A stretch of 64,000 nucleotides of DNA, taken from positions 27,118,255 to 27,182,254 of the forward strand of contig CM042539.1 in NCBI GenBank assembly GCA_023630585.1. Direction: 5' to 3'. How positions within the stretch are numbered: the first letter of the stretch is position 1; each line of letters opens with the position of its first letter. Under the pieces are notes generated by a model. The model was not told where the DNA came from, did no database searches, and worked only from the letters and a program-made list of their open reading frames with translations. This DNA comes from Cranoglanis bouderius. Its lineage: Eukaryota; Chordata; Actinopteri; Siluriformes; Cranoglanididae. Below are positions 19,846-31,521 of this stretch, piece by piece. Made by a program: the position numbers and the translations under genes.

Positions 19846-20664
19846 TGTTAGCTCTCGCCACTCGCTGCCCTGCTACGGAGCAGCATATCTGCGCGCTTTC
19901 CAGCGCTATTAAAAAAAACTCTCCGATGGACATTCCATTCACAAAGACTCTGGTTTTGTTTATGTTGCCATGTGCTCCTCTGTTTTTGTTTACGTCATGT
20001 CTCTTCCCCTGCTTCCTTATTGGTCCGTTGGGTTTGTGTCACATTATGTTTCCTCCCATGTTCTGTCATTGGTGCTCCCGTTATTGTCTGATTATTGTTT
20101 CCAGGTGTCGTGCGTTTCTTCTTGTTTCCTTTTGATTACCTTTGTTACTAAAACCCCTATTTGTGTCCACTTCATCGTGGAGTATTGATGAAGAATAACT
20201 GAAAGTGACTCGTGATAGCTAAACGTAACTATATGTCCCTGATGATAATGATAGGTAGCGATGAAGCTAAAGAATCGTAGTTTTTCCTAGGTTTTTGTTT
20301 ACCAGGTGTTTCCTGGTCCTTGCGCTTGTTCTTAATTTTTTGTTTACCCGGCGTTCCCGGGTTCTTGAATTCATGTCTCGTTACTTCCTGGATTTTTGCC
20401 CTGTAAGCCTTTGGATTACTGTTTCATGATTTCCTGGATTTTTGCCCTGTAAGCCTTTGGATTACTGTTTCATGATTTCCTGGATTTCTGCCCTGTAATT
20501 GTTCTCATCTGTGGCTAACCCTTTTTGGAAGATTGACGTGCTGTTTGTGTTTTTTGTATTGTTGTCCCATCACTTCTGAATGTGCCCTTTTGTTGTTCCT
20601 AGTAAACTGACCACTTTCCCCTGCGAGTGCATCCTGTTTCCCTTTTAACAGCGGTGTCGTAACA
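19846..20664 (+). mobile_element. Solo LTR, same family as the 10.7-14.8 kb element
   Basis: Begins tgttagctctcgcca and ends gtgtcgtaaca. It is flanked by an exact 5-bp duplication, ctttg, at 19841-19845 and 20665-20669. The sequence is closely similar to the LTRs at 10727 and 13991 throughout, but with a different internal repeat count. No internal region, so it formed by LTR-LTR recombination. Confidence 0.9.
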
Positions 20665-20669
20665 CTTTG

Positions 20670-23600
20670 TCTCTGGAGTTTTTTAACTTAGGCTGGAGAG
20701 ATTTTTTTTCCACAACACTAGCTCACACAGTAAGTTTTTACAGGTAAAATGGTTGAAACTGAAACGCTAACATCCTCTCATGCTGATCAGGAGTAGTGTG
20801 TAAGGTGTACAAGGTGTGTAACTGTCTTTATGAGTTTAAAGTTGCGTTAACATGATATGAGCAGAGCATAAGGACATTATTTGTAGAATAGCAATATATC
20901 TCTCTCAAGTGCTCTGGCTTATACGTGAGCTCTCAACCAATGATGCACTGGAGCTACGCAAGGACCGCCTCCCTCATTTCCATGTTACACAAGGAAAAGT
21001 ATAAATAAATGAATGTAGAAATAAATAAATATGGAAATAAATACATGCAGGAATAAATAAATAAATACACAATTTTTTTTTTATTTCATATAAAAATAAA
21101 TGGGAAAAATAAATAAAAGAATAAATAAATAAAAGTTAAAGAATAAAAATAAATGAAGGAAAAAGTAATACAAAAATAATTTAGGATTAAATTTAATTAA
21201 AAATGAATTATATTTGTTTTATCAGGTCATTTATTCCTTTAGTTATTTTCATATTATCTATATATTTATTTATCTATATATTTATTTATTTTTAATTTCT
21301 GCAGGTTTGGTTCTCCGTACACAGTAGGCAAAAAGAAGTACGCCAGAAGGGTACGCCAGAAGGGTATGCCCGAATTCTCAGTAGGCGAGAAATACCCGGA
21401 TGGCGTACTGCTTCTGGAGAGATTTTGTAGTATGCAGCCGATGGACACAATGCGAGTCAAAAAAAATCCCATAATGCAACGGGACTGGTGCCCGTTGACG
21501 AGCTCAGGAAAAAAATCGCAGAAGACAGCGTATCGGATCTTTTTTTAAGTATTAAACCTTGCTTAAACAGGACTTGTTTCAAAATACCAGAATAAAATAT
21601 TAACTTGTTGAAGGTTTAAACAAAAAAACAGTTGTCACAGCGTTTGGAACCTTTTTTTGTGATCTCCATCATGCTTTAGCCGGCCAAGCTAACGGCAACG
21701 AATTTACCTCAGCCTGTTAACCCCGCCCACATTAAACTGCTAATTCAGTTAACTTTCCTGATGTGCATTTTACCGTTAGTGCGGTTGCTTTAATCTGGTG
21801 GTCCCTTTAAGATTTTAGCGTTTATGATGACGTCGAATGTCACATGACAATGCCGACATGGCGGATGTAGTATGTCCGGGATTGTAGTTATACACATACT
21901 GATTAGTTCGTACTGTTTCAACGGCCGTGCAGTCACAGTACGCGATTTCGGACGCAGCCACTGTCTTATGCCGCAGTCACACTAGGCCTGAAGCATGCGT
22001 ATTTTTGTCGGATGCCGTTGCGAATATGGGCGGGAACGGGATAAAAGCCTAGTGTGACCGCTGAATTAATAAGCGAGTCACTGAATCATTCATTCAACGG
22101 ATTCGTTCAGAACGGCTGATTCGGTCATGAACGAATCAAGTGATTCTCTTTATGAATGGCTCACTGAATCACTCACTCGAGTCGTTCAAAAACGCCGAAT
22201 CATTCAAGAACGAAATTTCACTCTGTGTTGCTGGGAGACCCAACTGTCCTTCTTTGTTTAGAACTATTTTATTTCGTTGGCGGAGCAAAAACAGTCAAAA
22301 TTGACAATACTGTATTTAAAAATGGTCACTTAATATTAACTTATTGTTTATTGAACTGTTGTATGAAATTAATATTAAAAAAATAATATAAAAAACAAAA
22401 ACTCATACAGAGGCAATTGATATCTTGAATTTTGGTGGCATTTTTACTAATTTTGGTGTAATTTCTGACCCTGCACAACCCTATTTTATGCCAACGCCAG
22501 ACTAGTTAGCATGTTGTTAAGCTTAATGATGGTCTATTGCATAAGTTAGGCTGGCTGTATTGGGATGTTGTAATAGTGGTATAATTTCACAGATGCTTAG
22601 GGCAAATACTATGGTTACCTGGCTGTCACCAATGGAGGCAGGTCAGGGAGATGTGGATGCTGCTCTGTTTGAGTGCGTTAACTGTGGTGGCTGTGACGAG
22701 GGATGTCAAAGAGGGAGCGGCAGGGGTTCGTGTGGTCTCGCAGAATTAGAACTTAAATGCAGTTGTCTGGCACATGCTTAATTAAGAATTGATGCCATGG
22801 GCCAAATTTAAATAAAAACTAAAATATAAAATTAAAAAAAGGAAAAAAAATGTTGCAATAAGGGCACTTATCTAGTCAGAGGCCAAAAGGGCAGGTGCTT
22901 GAGCACCACCTGGGGCCTTATCTGTGCACGTGCCTGACACAGTCGTTCAATATGATTATTTTTGATTTGTTGACTTTAAAGTCTGAAAATGTAGACTGAG
23001 CTCTGTTCACCCTCTTCAAGCCATTGAAGTAGTTTTGGAGTAGAAGTTGCTCTTCTTTTTTTTTTTTTTAAGTAGACTTCTTTTATTTAAAGTAGACTTC
23101 TTTTATTTTAAGTTGACTTCTTTATTTTTAAAGTTGATTTTTTTTTTTTTTAATTGACTTCTTTTTTTTTGTTTTTTTTTTTTAAATCGGACTTTTTTTT
23201 TTTTTTTAGATGCCTTGACCTTCTTGGCCACCATAGCTTTGTAACCAATGGCTGGATATATGGGTGGACATCATAATGAGTGAAAAAGATGAAACCAAAA
23301 AGTCTATGTGGCCCTCTTGTGGCTGCCCACCCATTCCAATGTTAATGAATAAAAAATGAGCCTCCCTTACATTTTAAGCTATATCTCCACAAATTATTTT
23401 TTGGGAATAGTGGGGTTTTTTTTCTTTTTTTTTTTTTTTTTTTGGAAGCTTTTACAAGCTTGTTAAGGCCAGTTACTCCTTTTAAAAAATAAATAATCAT
23501 GGAGAGCAACAATTTCTGCTGTGTAAATGTTGACTGATCTTCACCAGTAAATTTTCAGTTGGTACATTACATTAGTTACTTATACTTCATTCATTTTTAG

Positions 23601-23811
23601 CTCAGATAGCCATGACTCAACTCTCTAAAATAATTTCCTGACAGTGACAGCGATAAGTTATACACCTTCAATTTATCATTTTACATATTAATCAGTTAAT
23701 AACACTGTAATTACTCTTGCTCCAATTATGATCTAGTGTGCAATCTCAGTCAAGATGGTGACTTAAATTTTTTTTAAGTTGTGGGGTGTGGGTACTCTTT
23801 TTCTTTCCCTA
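20670..23811. other. Long intergenic stretch with simple and dispersed repeats
   Basis: No gene seen. Contents: (aaat)-type simple repeat at about 20995-21300; a moderately GC stretch 21300-21560 and 21820-21965 that looks like a dispersed repeat of unknown class; an inverted 15-bp pair gcagtcacactaggc (21973-21987) / gcctagtgtgaccgc (22047-22061); repeated gaatcattcattcaa-like motifs 22080-22220; gggcaggtgcttgagca at 22890-22906; T-rich minisatellite 23040-23220; poly-T tracts at 23165 and 23415-23445. Confidence 0.4.
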
Positions 23812-24000
23812 TGGCTTCAGCAACCCCCGGCTACTGCAGTACCCCAGGTACTGTGCCTTGGTCAGCCTCAGGTGACATTTACATGGGTTGGCCGTTAGCC
23901 TGGCTTTCCGGAGCTTGCCCAGGACCTCCCTGAGGTGGTGCAGGTGATCTGACCAGGTGGTAGAATGGATTACGACATTATCCAGGTAGGACGCTGCGAA
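23812..24000 (-). pseudogene. Ty3/gypsy reverse-transcriptase fragment
   Basis: On the minus strand the frame reads YLDNVVIHSTTWSDHLHHL, then LGKLRKARLTANPCKCHL and QYLGY. This is the catalytic YxDD region and following thumb of gypsy RT. The catalytic YLDD reads YLDN here, so this copy is dead. Only about 60 codons survive. Homologous frame stops at about 23812 (a stop codon) and at about 24000. Confidence 0.85.
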
Positions 24001-24360
24001 CTGTATATATATAAAAGGGCGCATCCAGCAGACTGAGGTGAGCATGTCCTCTGTTACTCTCACAAGTAACACATGTCTCTCTCTCTCTCTCTCTCCTTCC
24101 CTCTCTCCCTCCATCCCTCCCGTAGACGACAACAACGCTCCCCTTCCTCCCTGTACTCCACTTCTGTTGCTCTGGGTGCCGCCTCAACGCTGCTGCTACC
24201 CGCACGCCACTCCCCATGCCAGGAAGGCCATGCTACCACCCTGTATTCTTCACTTTTGCACCTATCACCTCCACGCACTGAGTTTTATTCAAAATAAAAG
24301 AGCACTTTCCCCACGTCTGCCTCCTGTGTGTCTGAGTTCTGTCCTGCCTCAGCTCTGAGT
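24001..24360 (+). mobile_element. LTR-like fragment
   Basis: tatatatataaaagggcgc at about 24005-24022 is a strong TATA-type box. A (CT)n tract at 24073-24100 and a poly-A signal, caaaataaaagagcac, at about 24290-24305 follow, the ordering of an LTR. It may belong with the adjacent gypsy RT scrap, although that reads the other way. Ends not determined. Confidence 0.35.
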
Positions 24361-24544
24361 AGCCCCAAGTGGAATCATGAAGACTTACAATTGACTTAGG
24401 TAGTTTCTGTAGAATTTTAGGCAGATGCTTTGAGGTTAACATGCTAATGTAATTCTTAGTAAAGCCTGCAGATGTCAGTAGCCTACTGATGCAAAACACA
24501 CTAATTTGCATATTTCTCTGTTGTGAGTACCTGAACAGTCAGAG
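24361..24544. other. Short intergenic stretch
   Basis: Nothing recognised. Confidence 0.4.
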
Positions 24545-25046
24545 TGAGCTGCTAAATGTTATTAAACGATGCATCTTATTGAAAGCTGATAGTCTATACA
24601 TCCCAACCTTGATTTTTTATTTAGAAAAGACAAATGTTTATTTTTGTGAAAACAGTGAATCTGTATGTTCCACAGTTCAAAATCAGCCAGAATCAATAGC
24701 ATTGACCATAAAATACACAAATATGTTGACGTAAAATATCTAGCTTTACTATACATTCAAGCAACACTTTTAGATTATATTATATTTTGCATAATCTGTT
24801 TAAAGTGAATAAAAAGATTAAATTTGTCCAATAAAAAGTCACAGAAACAATACAGGAAGAGAAAACAATCATATTATATTATACAATTTCCTCATTAGTC
24901 ATAATATAAAAGGCACTGATTTTATAATTGTCTCCATTACACAACGTAAGAAACTAAGACAGCTACCTTTCAGTGCATTTGGCGTCTCTCCTACTCGCTA
25001 CACTCCAGTACTTCCTGAATCTTGGTCTGAATCTTGGTGATCCTTT
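24545..25046 (-). pseudogene. rpz-like: Rapunzel-like gene relic: last codons plus 3' flank
   Basis: 24545-24990 aligns throughout with the reverse complement of 38280-38705, the 3' flank of the intact rapunzel-like gene at 37643-38269. Directly adjoining, 25046-24991 on the minus strand translates to ITKIQTKIQEVLECSE and a TAG stop. It matches the last residues of that gene (VIEIQTQMQEYLDKCDK) with one codon missing. The rest of the coding sequence is deleted. 25050-25165 instead resembles 42665-42790, which lies in the presumed 5' intron of the 40819-41502 gene. Further right, 26190-26275 matches the reverse complement of 36770-36845, the upstream flank of the 37643 gene. So a whole inverted gene copy was here and has lost nearly all its CDS. 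Confidence 0.8.
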
Positions 25047-25230
25047 GATCTCATGCAACTGTGAAGCACAGGGTGTAAAAAAGTCTCTGTTAATCCCAAA
25101 CCATAACCATTAGCTGGAGTTCTTTCTGGACACTGCTTTATTGTGAATCAGACATTCAAAAAACAGACCCTCTCAATACATTTATGTAAATAAACCCTCT
25201 CAATTCATTTATGTAAATATTCAGATGATA

Positions 25231-25996
25231 CACTATATGGCCAAACGTTTATGGCACTATCCGGTGTTACCCAGATGAGGATGGGTTCCCTTTTGAGTCT
25301 GGTTCCTCTCAAGGTTTCTTCCTTATCATCTCAGGGAGTTTTTCCTTGCCACCGTCGCCGCTGGCTTGCTCATTGGGGATAAATTCATAAATTTAAAATC
25401 TATGTCCTGAATTTATATACTTCTGTAAAGCTGCTTTGGGACAATGTCCATTGTTAAAAGCACTATACAAATAAACTGAACTTGAACTTGTTTATGGACA
25501 CTTTACCATCACACTCATATGTGGTTCTTCCCCAAACTGTTACCACAAAGTTGGAAGCACACAATCATAGAACGACTTTGTATGCTGCATTACAATTTCC
25601 CTTCACTGGAATTAAGAGGCCCAAAGCTGTTCCAGCATGAAAATGCCCCTGTGCACAAAGCAAGCTCCGTGAAGGCATGGTTTGCCAAAGCTGAAGTGGA
25701 AGAACTCAACTGGCCTGCACAGAGCCCTGACCTAAACACCACTGAACACTTTTGGGATGAATTGGAACACTGACTGCACCCCAGGCCTCCTCGCCTGACA
25801 TCAGTTACTGACCTCACTAATGCTCTTGTGGCTGAATCAGCAAATCCTTACAGCCACGCTCCAAAATCTAGTGGAAATCCTTCCCAGGAGAGTGGAGGTT
25901 ATTACAACAATGAACGGGGGATTCAATCTGAATGTGATGTTTAAAAAGCACCTATGGGTGTGATGGGGGTCCACAAATGTGTCAGGGGTCCACAAA
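25231..25996 (+). mobile_element. Tc1-like transposon relic, interrupted by a LINE tail
   Basis: The left end cactatatggccaaacgttt at 25231 belongs to a common fish Tc1 family. 25519-25773 encodes the C-terminal DDE part (FQHENAPVHKASSVKAWF, then WPAQSPDLNTTEHFWDELEH). The middle and N-terminus are missing and the right end is degraded. A LINE 3' tail is inserted near the left end. Confidence 0.8.
25258..25494 (+). mobile_element. LINE 3'-end fragment (L2-type tail)
   Basis: tctggttcctctcaaggttt, then cactatacaaataaactgaa and repeated gaactt at the very end. A second copy of the same tail lies at 57062-57262. It is a 5'-truncated non-LTR retrotransposon end. The L2 assignment is from memory of similar fish tails. 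Confidence 0.65.
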
Positions 25997-26441
25997 TGTT
26001 ACTTGTTTTTCAAGGTTTTGTTGTTTGTTTTGCACATCACCTTAATAAATCTGCACTTGCATCTATTGCCTCTTCAGTTACATGAGAGTAGTCTTGACCT
26101 CTACCGGATCTCTGCACTGGCCACAAATCAATGCAGAATTAAGACACAAAACCAAATATTCACATGAAATCTGATGTCTGACTTATATAAACTTTATAAG
26201 TCAGGATTCAGGGTAATTACTACAGAGTATGCAAAGATTAAGTGCAATAATGAAATCTTACAGAACACTATTTAAAAGAAAAATATATGGAACTTCTTTT
26301 TTTCTACTATGGAACTTCTTTTCAGTTCTTAATAAAATAAGTAACAGCCTGTAAGAACATTTTTTATGAACTTTATAACTATAAAACTGAGGCCTTTGCA
26401 AAACTCTCTTTTGAATATTGGCAGCATGATAGCAAATTGCA
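25997..26441. other. Intergenic; contains a relic of rapunzel upstream sequence
   Basis: 26190-26275 matches the reverse complement of 36770-36845, the flank 5' of the rapunzel-like gene at 37643. It keeps the block ataaactttataagtcaggattcagg in slightly altered form. Nothing else recognised. Confidence 0.6.
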
Positions 26442-28121
26442 CAGTGGTGCTTGAAAGTTTGTGAACCCTTTACATTTTTTTTTAATATATCTGCTTAAAT
26501 AAGACCATCAGATTGTCATACAAGTCCTAAAAGTAGATAAAGAGAATCCAATTCAAGTTCAAGTTCAAGTGGCTTTATTGTCATTTCAATCATATACAGC
26601 TGGTACAGTACACAGTGAAACGAAACAACGTTCCTCCAGGACCATGGTGCTACATAAAACAACACACTAATCCACATGAGACGACACAGAACTAAAGAGC
26701 TACACATTCTACATAAAGTGCATGTGCAAACAACACAAGACAGTACAGTAACTACTAAAACAGGACAATGGGCACAGTAAGTAACAGTGTTGCGCTGACC
26801 AGTACACAGTTCTAGTGTGAAAGTGTCAGATATAATAGGTAGTGCAAAAAGAGTGCAAAACAATAACAATATAATTAAAAAATGCTGTGAATCTAAACAT
26901 AACATAGTATGACATCGTATTCAGCAGATTAGCTTATACCATATGTGGACATAGCAGTTATTGCAGTAGCAGCCAGGTAAAAGTGTATGATAGGGACAAG
27001 AAATGAAACATAATATTTTTATAAATTTCGCAGCAAAAGTACAGGTAGTTGTTACAAAATGTTCAAAAATTGCAAGGGGAGTGGGATGGTGTTCAATTCA
27101 GCATGAGTGTGTGTGTGTGTGTGTGTGTGTGCGTGTGTGTGGGTGTGTGTGTGTGTGTGTGTGTGCGTGTGTGTCAGTCCAGTCTCTGAGTATTGAGGAG
27201 TCTGATGGCTTGGGGGAAGAAGCTGTTACACAGTCTGGCCGTGAGGCCCCGAATGCTTCAGTATCTTTTTCCAGATGGCAGTAAGGTGAAGAGTGTGTGT
27301 GAGGGGTGTGGGATCATCCACAATGCTGGTGGCTTTGCGAATGCAGCGTGTGGTGTAAATGTCTATGATGGTGGGAAGAGAGACCCCGATGATCTTCTCA
27401 GCTGTCCTCACTACCCGCTGCAGGGTCTGGCGATCCAATACAGTGCAATTTCCGAACCAGGCAGTGATGCAACTGCTCAGGGTGCTCTCAATAGTTCCTT
27501 TATAGAATGTGGTGAGGATGGGGGGTGGGAGATGGGCTTTTTTCAGCCTTCTCAGAAAGTATAGACACTGCTGGGCTTTCTTAGTGATGGAGCTGGTGTT
27601 GAGGGACCAGGTGAGGTTCTCCGGTTCTTACCAAGGAATTTGGTGCTCTTGATGATCTCCACGGAGGAGCCGTTGATGTTCAGCGGAGAGTGGTTGCTCT
27701 ATGACCCCCAGTGCTCAGTGTGGTGGTGCTGGAGATGCTGTTCCCAATCCGGACTGACTGAAGTCTCCAGTCAGGAAGTCCAGGATCCAGTTGCAGAGGG
27801 AGGTGTTCAAGCCCAGCAGGTTCAGCTTTCCAATCAGGTGCTGAGGAATGATTGTGTTGAATGCTGAACTGAAGTCTATGAACAGCATTCGACGTAGGTA
27901 TCCTTTTTGTCCAGGTTGGTGAGGGCCAGATGTAGGGTGGTGGAGATGGCATTTTGCTTTCATTTTGCTCAATAAATAAATGACCAAGTATAATATTTTT
28001 GTCTCACTTGTTTAATTGGGTTCTCTTTATCTACTTTTAGGACTTCTGATGTTGTTTTAGGTCATATTTATACAGAAATGTAGAGAATTCTTAAGGGCTC
28101 ACAAACTTTCAATCACCACTG
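26442..28121 (+). mobile_element. Second copy of the 4.2-kb Tc1 family, gutted and carrying a Rex1 LINE
   Basis: The left end cagtggtgcttgaaagtttg (26442) and right end (27985-28121) match the copy at 4174-5872. The transposase region between them is gone and a LINE fragment takes its place. The left flank is CA instead of TA, consistent with decay. Confidence 0.85.
26553..27960 (-). mobile_element. Rex1-like LINE fragment with internal deletion
   Basis: On the minus strand the order is: RT core motif FIDFSSAFNTIIPQHL (about 27895-27850) and LCNWILDFLTG; a jump (deletion of the catalytic region around 27680-27700) to INGSSVEIIKSTKFLGKN; then the Rex1-type C-terminus (RQTLQRVVRTAEKIIGVSLP, 27430-27370). 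The 3' UTR ends at gccacttgaacttgaacttg (26553-26572 on plus). A (GT)n tract occupies 27104-27176. Frames are broken; dead copy. Confidence 0.8.
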
Positions 28122-28761
28122 TAAAATATGGCCGTGAAAGTCAGACTAAACTAAAATATGTGCTAAAATATGCACTAATCATTTGTAAATTGCTTTTTGA
28201 AATGCAACCAGGTATCACCTGGGAATCAGGTATACCCCCATCTACACCCTGCAAGTGAATGGTATAAATCATAAGACTAATATGATTCTTTAATTACCCC
28301 TTTCATTACATGAGGTCTTTTCTGATTTTATACTGGCATTCCTCTGAAACTGTTTCATTGGATACTGAATGTTCATGTGTTTATGATGCACTTTAATACA
28401 TTTATTGAAGGTTTATTGCATGAATGGGTCGGTTGGGTCTGATGTTTATGAAGGGCTTGTTCAAACAAGATTTTCCAAAGAAACTGGAAAGAAAATTAAA
28501 TTGAATTTGACCCACTACACCAAACTAGTCAGTGTGTAGGTAACAAAGCTGTTGACGGATGCAAGTGGCTATTACAAAGAGTCCTAATGGCTAAAGTTCA
28601 ACTGTAATAAATGCAACAACACAAAAGCAACTGATTACATTATGGCAAAGTACTGAATAAAGGGTCTGAATACTTATCCAAATAAGAGATTTCAGTTTTT
28701 GATTTTTAATAAATTTGATGTCATTATTGTGTGGCAGACGGTTAAGAACAAAATTGACTAT
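28122..28761. other. Intergenic with shared cluster block and Tc1 scrap
   Basis: 28255-28430 resembles 43266-43435 in direct orientation, so it belongs to the duplicated rapunzel flanks. 28630-28725 (gggtctgaatacttatccaa) looks like a Tc1 end fragment. No gene. Confidence 0.5.
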
Positions 28762-28998
28762 TAGGGTGGCTGTGGTTCAGGTGGTAGCGCAGATTGTCCA
28801 CTAATCGTAGGGTTGTTGGTTCGATTCCTGGCCCACATGACTCCATGTGCCAAAGTGTCCTTGGCCAAGACACTGAACCCCAAGTTGCTCCTGATGGCAG
28901 GCCTTGTAGCTCTGCTGCCATAAGTGTGTGCGTGAATGAGACACAGTGTAACGTGCTTTGTGAACTGCAAAGGTTAAAAGGCACTATATAAGTGCAGA
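28762..28998 (+). mobile_element. tRNA-derived SINE
   Basis: The A-box-like tggttcaggtggtagcgcag (28772-28791) and B-box ggttcgattcc (28819-28829) are spaced as in a tRNA gene. They are followed by a common fish SINE body (ccttggccaagacactgaac) and a LINE-like tail (aaggcactatataagtgca). Confidence 0.85.
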
Positions 28999-30744
28999 CA
29001 ATTTACTGTTCTTCCTAGTGTGAAAGTTGCAATCAAACACCTCAAAGAGAGAGTGAAGGTAAACAACAAAAGATGAAATGTTATGTGGATGCCCAATACT
29101 CTGCTAAAACACCTAGTTTCAAAAAAATCGCCCCCACCAAATAACAATGTGAAACCCTTGGTGAAATTCTGTCCTATCTTGATACTTCCTTACCTCAAAT
29201 TGTTGTATACTGTCTCTTATTGTTTTTTCGCCTTGTTGTTGTGTACTGCTCTCTGGTTGATGTGTCTAATTCCTGTGTACATGTAACCCCTGCTCTGTTA
29301 TATATTTATATTTTTAAATTATAATTTATATTTAAGAAGAAAAGTCAGATAATATAGTAGATGTCAAAGCACCTGCGCAAATCAGGTGCAAATTTCTGCA
29401 GTTGTGGTTTTGTTGTTAGACTCTTCCAAAGCATTGGTTTGTTGTTGAGCAAGTATGATACACAAGTGGGACCCACATTGGAGCTCTCCTTCACCTGCCG
29501 CTATCATCTATGAGTAGGCAATAGACGAATGCAGATAACAATCTGCCATGAGCCATGCCTCCTCCAGCTTTCTTGTAAATCATTACCTGAAATTGGAAAG
29601 TCAATTGGAAACTGACTCAAATATTGATGTTTCATGTTCTGAAAAATCATGTTATCCATAAGCATAAGTTTCATTTGGTAATCACTCCCATTTCTGATGT
29701 TTGGAATCTCAGGGTTAAACCCCAGCTCAGGACTGGTGGCCTCCTAGGCAAGATGTCTTTGTCTTTAGCAACAGATTTTGATCATAAAATCAAAAATGTA
29801 AATCACTGACCCCATGGTTGGCTTAGGGAACAGGCTTTGTTATTTTGAAACTAGACAAGCTGTGTTGTTGCTGTGTATAGATCCTGCCTACCATAAAAAT
29901 TACAGGCCAAGCAAAAGCACAGACATGCCCATATTGTGTAAGTGAGTGAGTCAGGACTTTAAACTGCTTCAAGGCTTTATGCCATTTCAGTTTCTTTGGA
30001 AAATCTTTTTTTTTTAACAGGCTTACCATCTGTGATATGATTCATACTTCAGCCAAACTTTTCATTATAGCCTGTATCTGCATTGTAAACACATAAATTA
30101 ATCCAGTACTTAGAACAAATGGCCTGGGATTTGTTCTTTTTTAATTCAAGTTTCTGTTCTCATTGTTCTGAGCTAGTAATAAAGTGATACCTTATCATCA
30201 GATTTATCTTTTATGCCATTCACTTGAAGGTCATTTTATGAAGGCCTGGGGTTGTTCTTTTTAACTTTAGGTTAGTGCTGGGTGATTTTCCTGATTAAGT
30301 TGGTTAATTGGAATTAATATTTTAATGTGTAATATTAAATATAATGTGTATTGTTAATTAATATTTAAAATGTTCTAATCAAGATTGCTTTTTTTTTTTT
30401 AAACCAATACGAAGGAAAAATAAAATTTTCTTTACCTGCCAAAATAAACAGGCAGAACTTCGCCGAGGACTGAGCTCGTGGCAAAGAAAGGTTCAGTTCA
30501 AAAAAGGTTCACTGAAAAGTCTGATGAACAAGTTCATGTAAAATATACAACCCCTGAACCACCAGTCAGAATTGTGTCACTTTTGACCTCGGCAAGTTCA
30601 ACAGACGAAGTGGGAAAATGGACGCCCCATGTTTGTATTTTGTTAGCAACAACAAGCTAGGCAGCTAACTCGGATGAGTGATATATGTTTTCTTTCTTAA
30701 ACAGTAAACTGTATAGTCAGTGTCTTAAATTGAACCAATTAATA
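28999..30744. other. Intergenic stretch
   Basis: No gene supported. 30150-30190 (gagctagtaataaagtgata) is a weak third copy of a block found at 36320-36365 and 44890-44945. 30420-30660 has an open frame of 60 codons with no recognisable family. Confidence 0.45.
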
Positions 30745-30837
30745 CAGTGCTGTGAAAAAGTATTTACCCCATCCTGATTTCTTCTGTTTTTGTGTATATC
30801 TCATACTAAATTGTTTCAGAAATTAAAACACAATCTA

Positions 30838-31521
30838 TGTTAGCTCTCCCACTCGCGGCTCCGCGACAGAGCAGCATATCTCACTACGCTGCTAAAGAGA
30901 GCAGCGCCCTTCTGCATTCTACGGAGCACATTCCAGCGCCATTCATAAAGACTCACGTGTTGTTTACCTCTGCCATGTGCTTTTTTGTTTTCGTATTCAC
31001 GTCATGTCTCCGCCTCCCGTGTTCTCCCATGTGCTTATGTTTTGGTCTGTGTCATGTCTCCGCCTCCGTAACTCTCATTGGTTCATGTTTATTGTGTAAT
31101 TGATGAGTTTCAGCTGTTATTGATTTGGACGTGATCTCTTTGTGTTTAAATACGCCGCTCCGTTTCCGCTTCGGCGCGGAGTATTAGTATAGTCTAGTAT
31201 ATCATAGTTTAGCTGTAGATGTGTTTAACCGTGCGATTTGTTCCCGTGATTTCCAGATCACCTTTCGAGCATTAGTTCAATTTAGATGTGTTTAACCGTG
31301 CGCCTTTTTTCCTTAGCTCGTAATTTGTGGTTTCCAGACCACCGTCTAGCCTAGCGTGTGTTTGCTGTGTTTCTTATTTGTATTAGTTCTACCTTCTTTG
31401 GATAACGGTGACATCCCTGCTTATACATTTCTGTTTATTATTTTCAAATGTTCCTAATAAACTGAACACTTTCCCCTGCAAGTGCATCCTGCTTATCTCC
31501 TTCACCCTACGGGTCGTAACA
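30838..31521 (+). mobile_element. Solo LTR of a related subfamily, nested in a Tc1
   Basis: Begins tgttagctctcccactcgcg and ends gggtcgtaaca, like the LTRs at 10727, 13991 and 19846, but diverged. It keeps gcggagtatt near 31177-31186, about 30 bp after a TATA-like ttaaatac. The flanking pentamers atcta / ttcca agree at only three of five positions, so the target duplication has decayed or the boundary is off. Confidence 0.8.

Noticed and set aside
24038..24358. Ser/Leu-rich frames at 24.0-24.4 kb
   Set aside because: Produced by a (CT)n tract inside LTR-like sequence. No protein family features.
27003..27867. Plus-strand frames across 27.0-27.9 kb
   Set aside because: They are antisense to a Rex1-type LINE whose minus-strand motifs are clear.
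28762..28840. A functional tRNA gene
   Set aside because: The A and B boxes are present, but the sequence continues into a SINE body and does not fold as a full cloverleaf with a 3' terminator.
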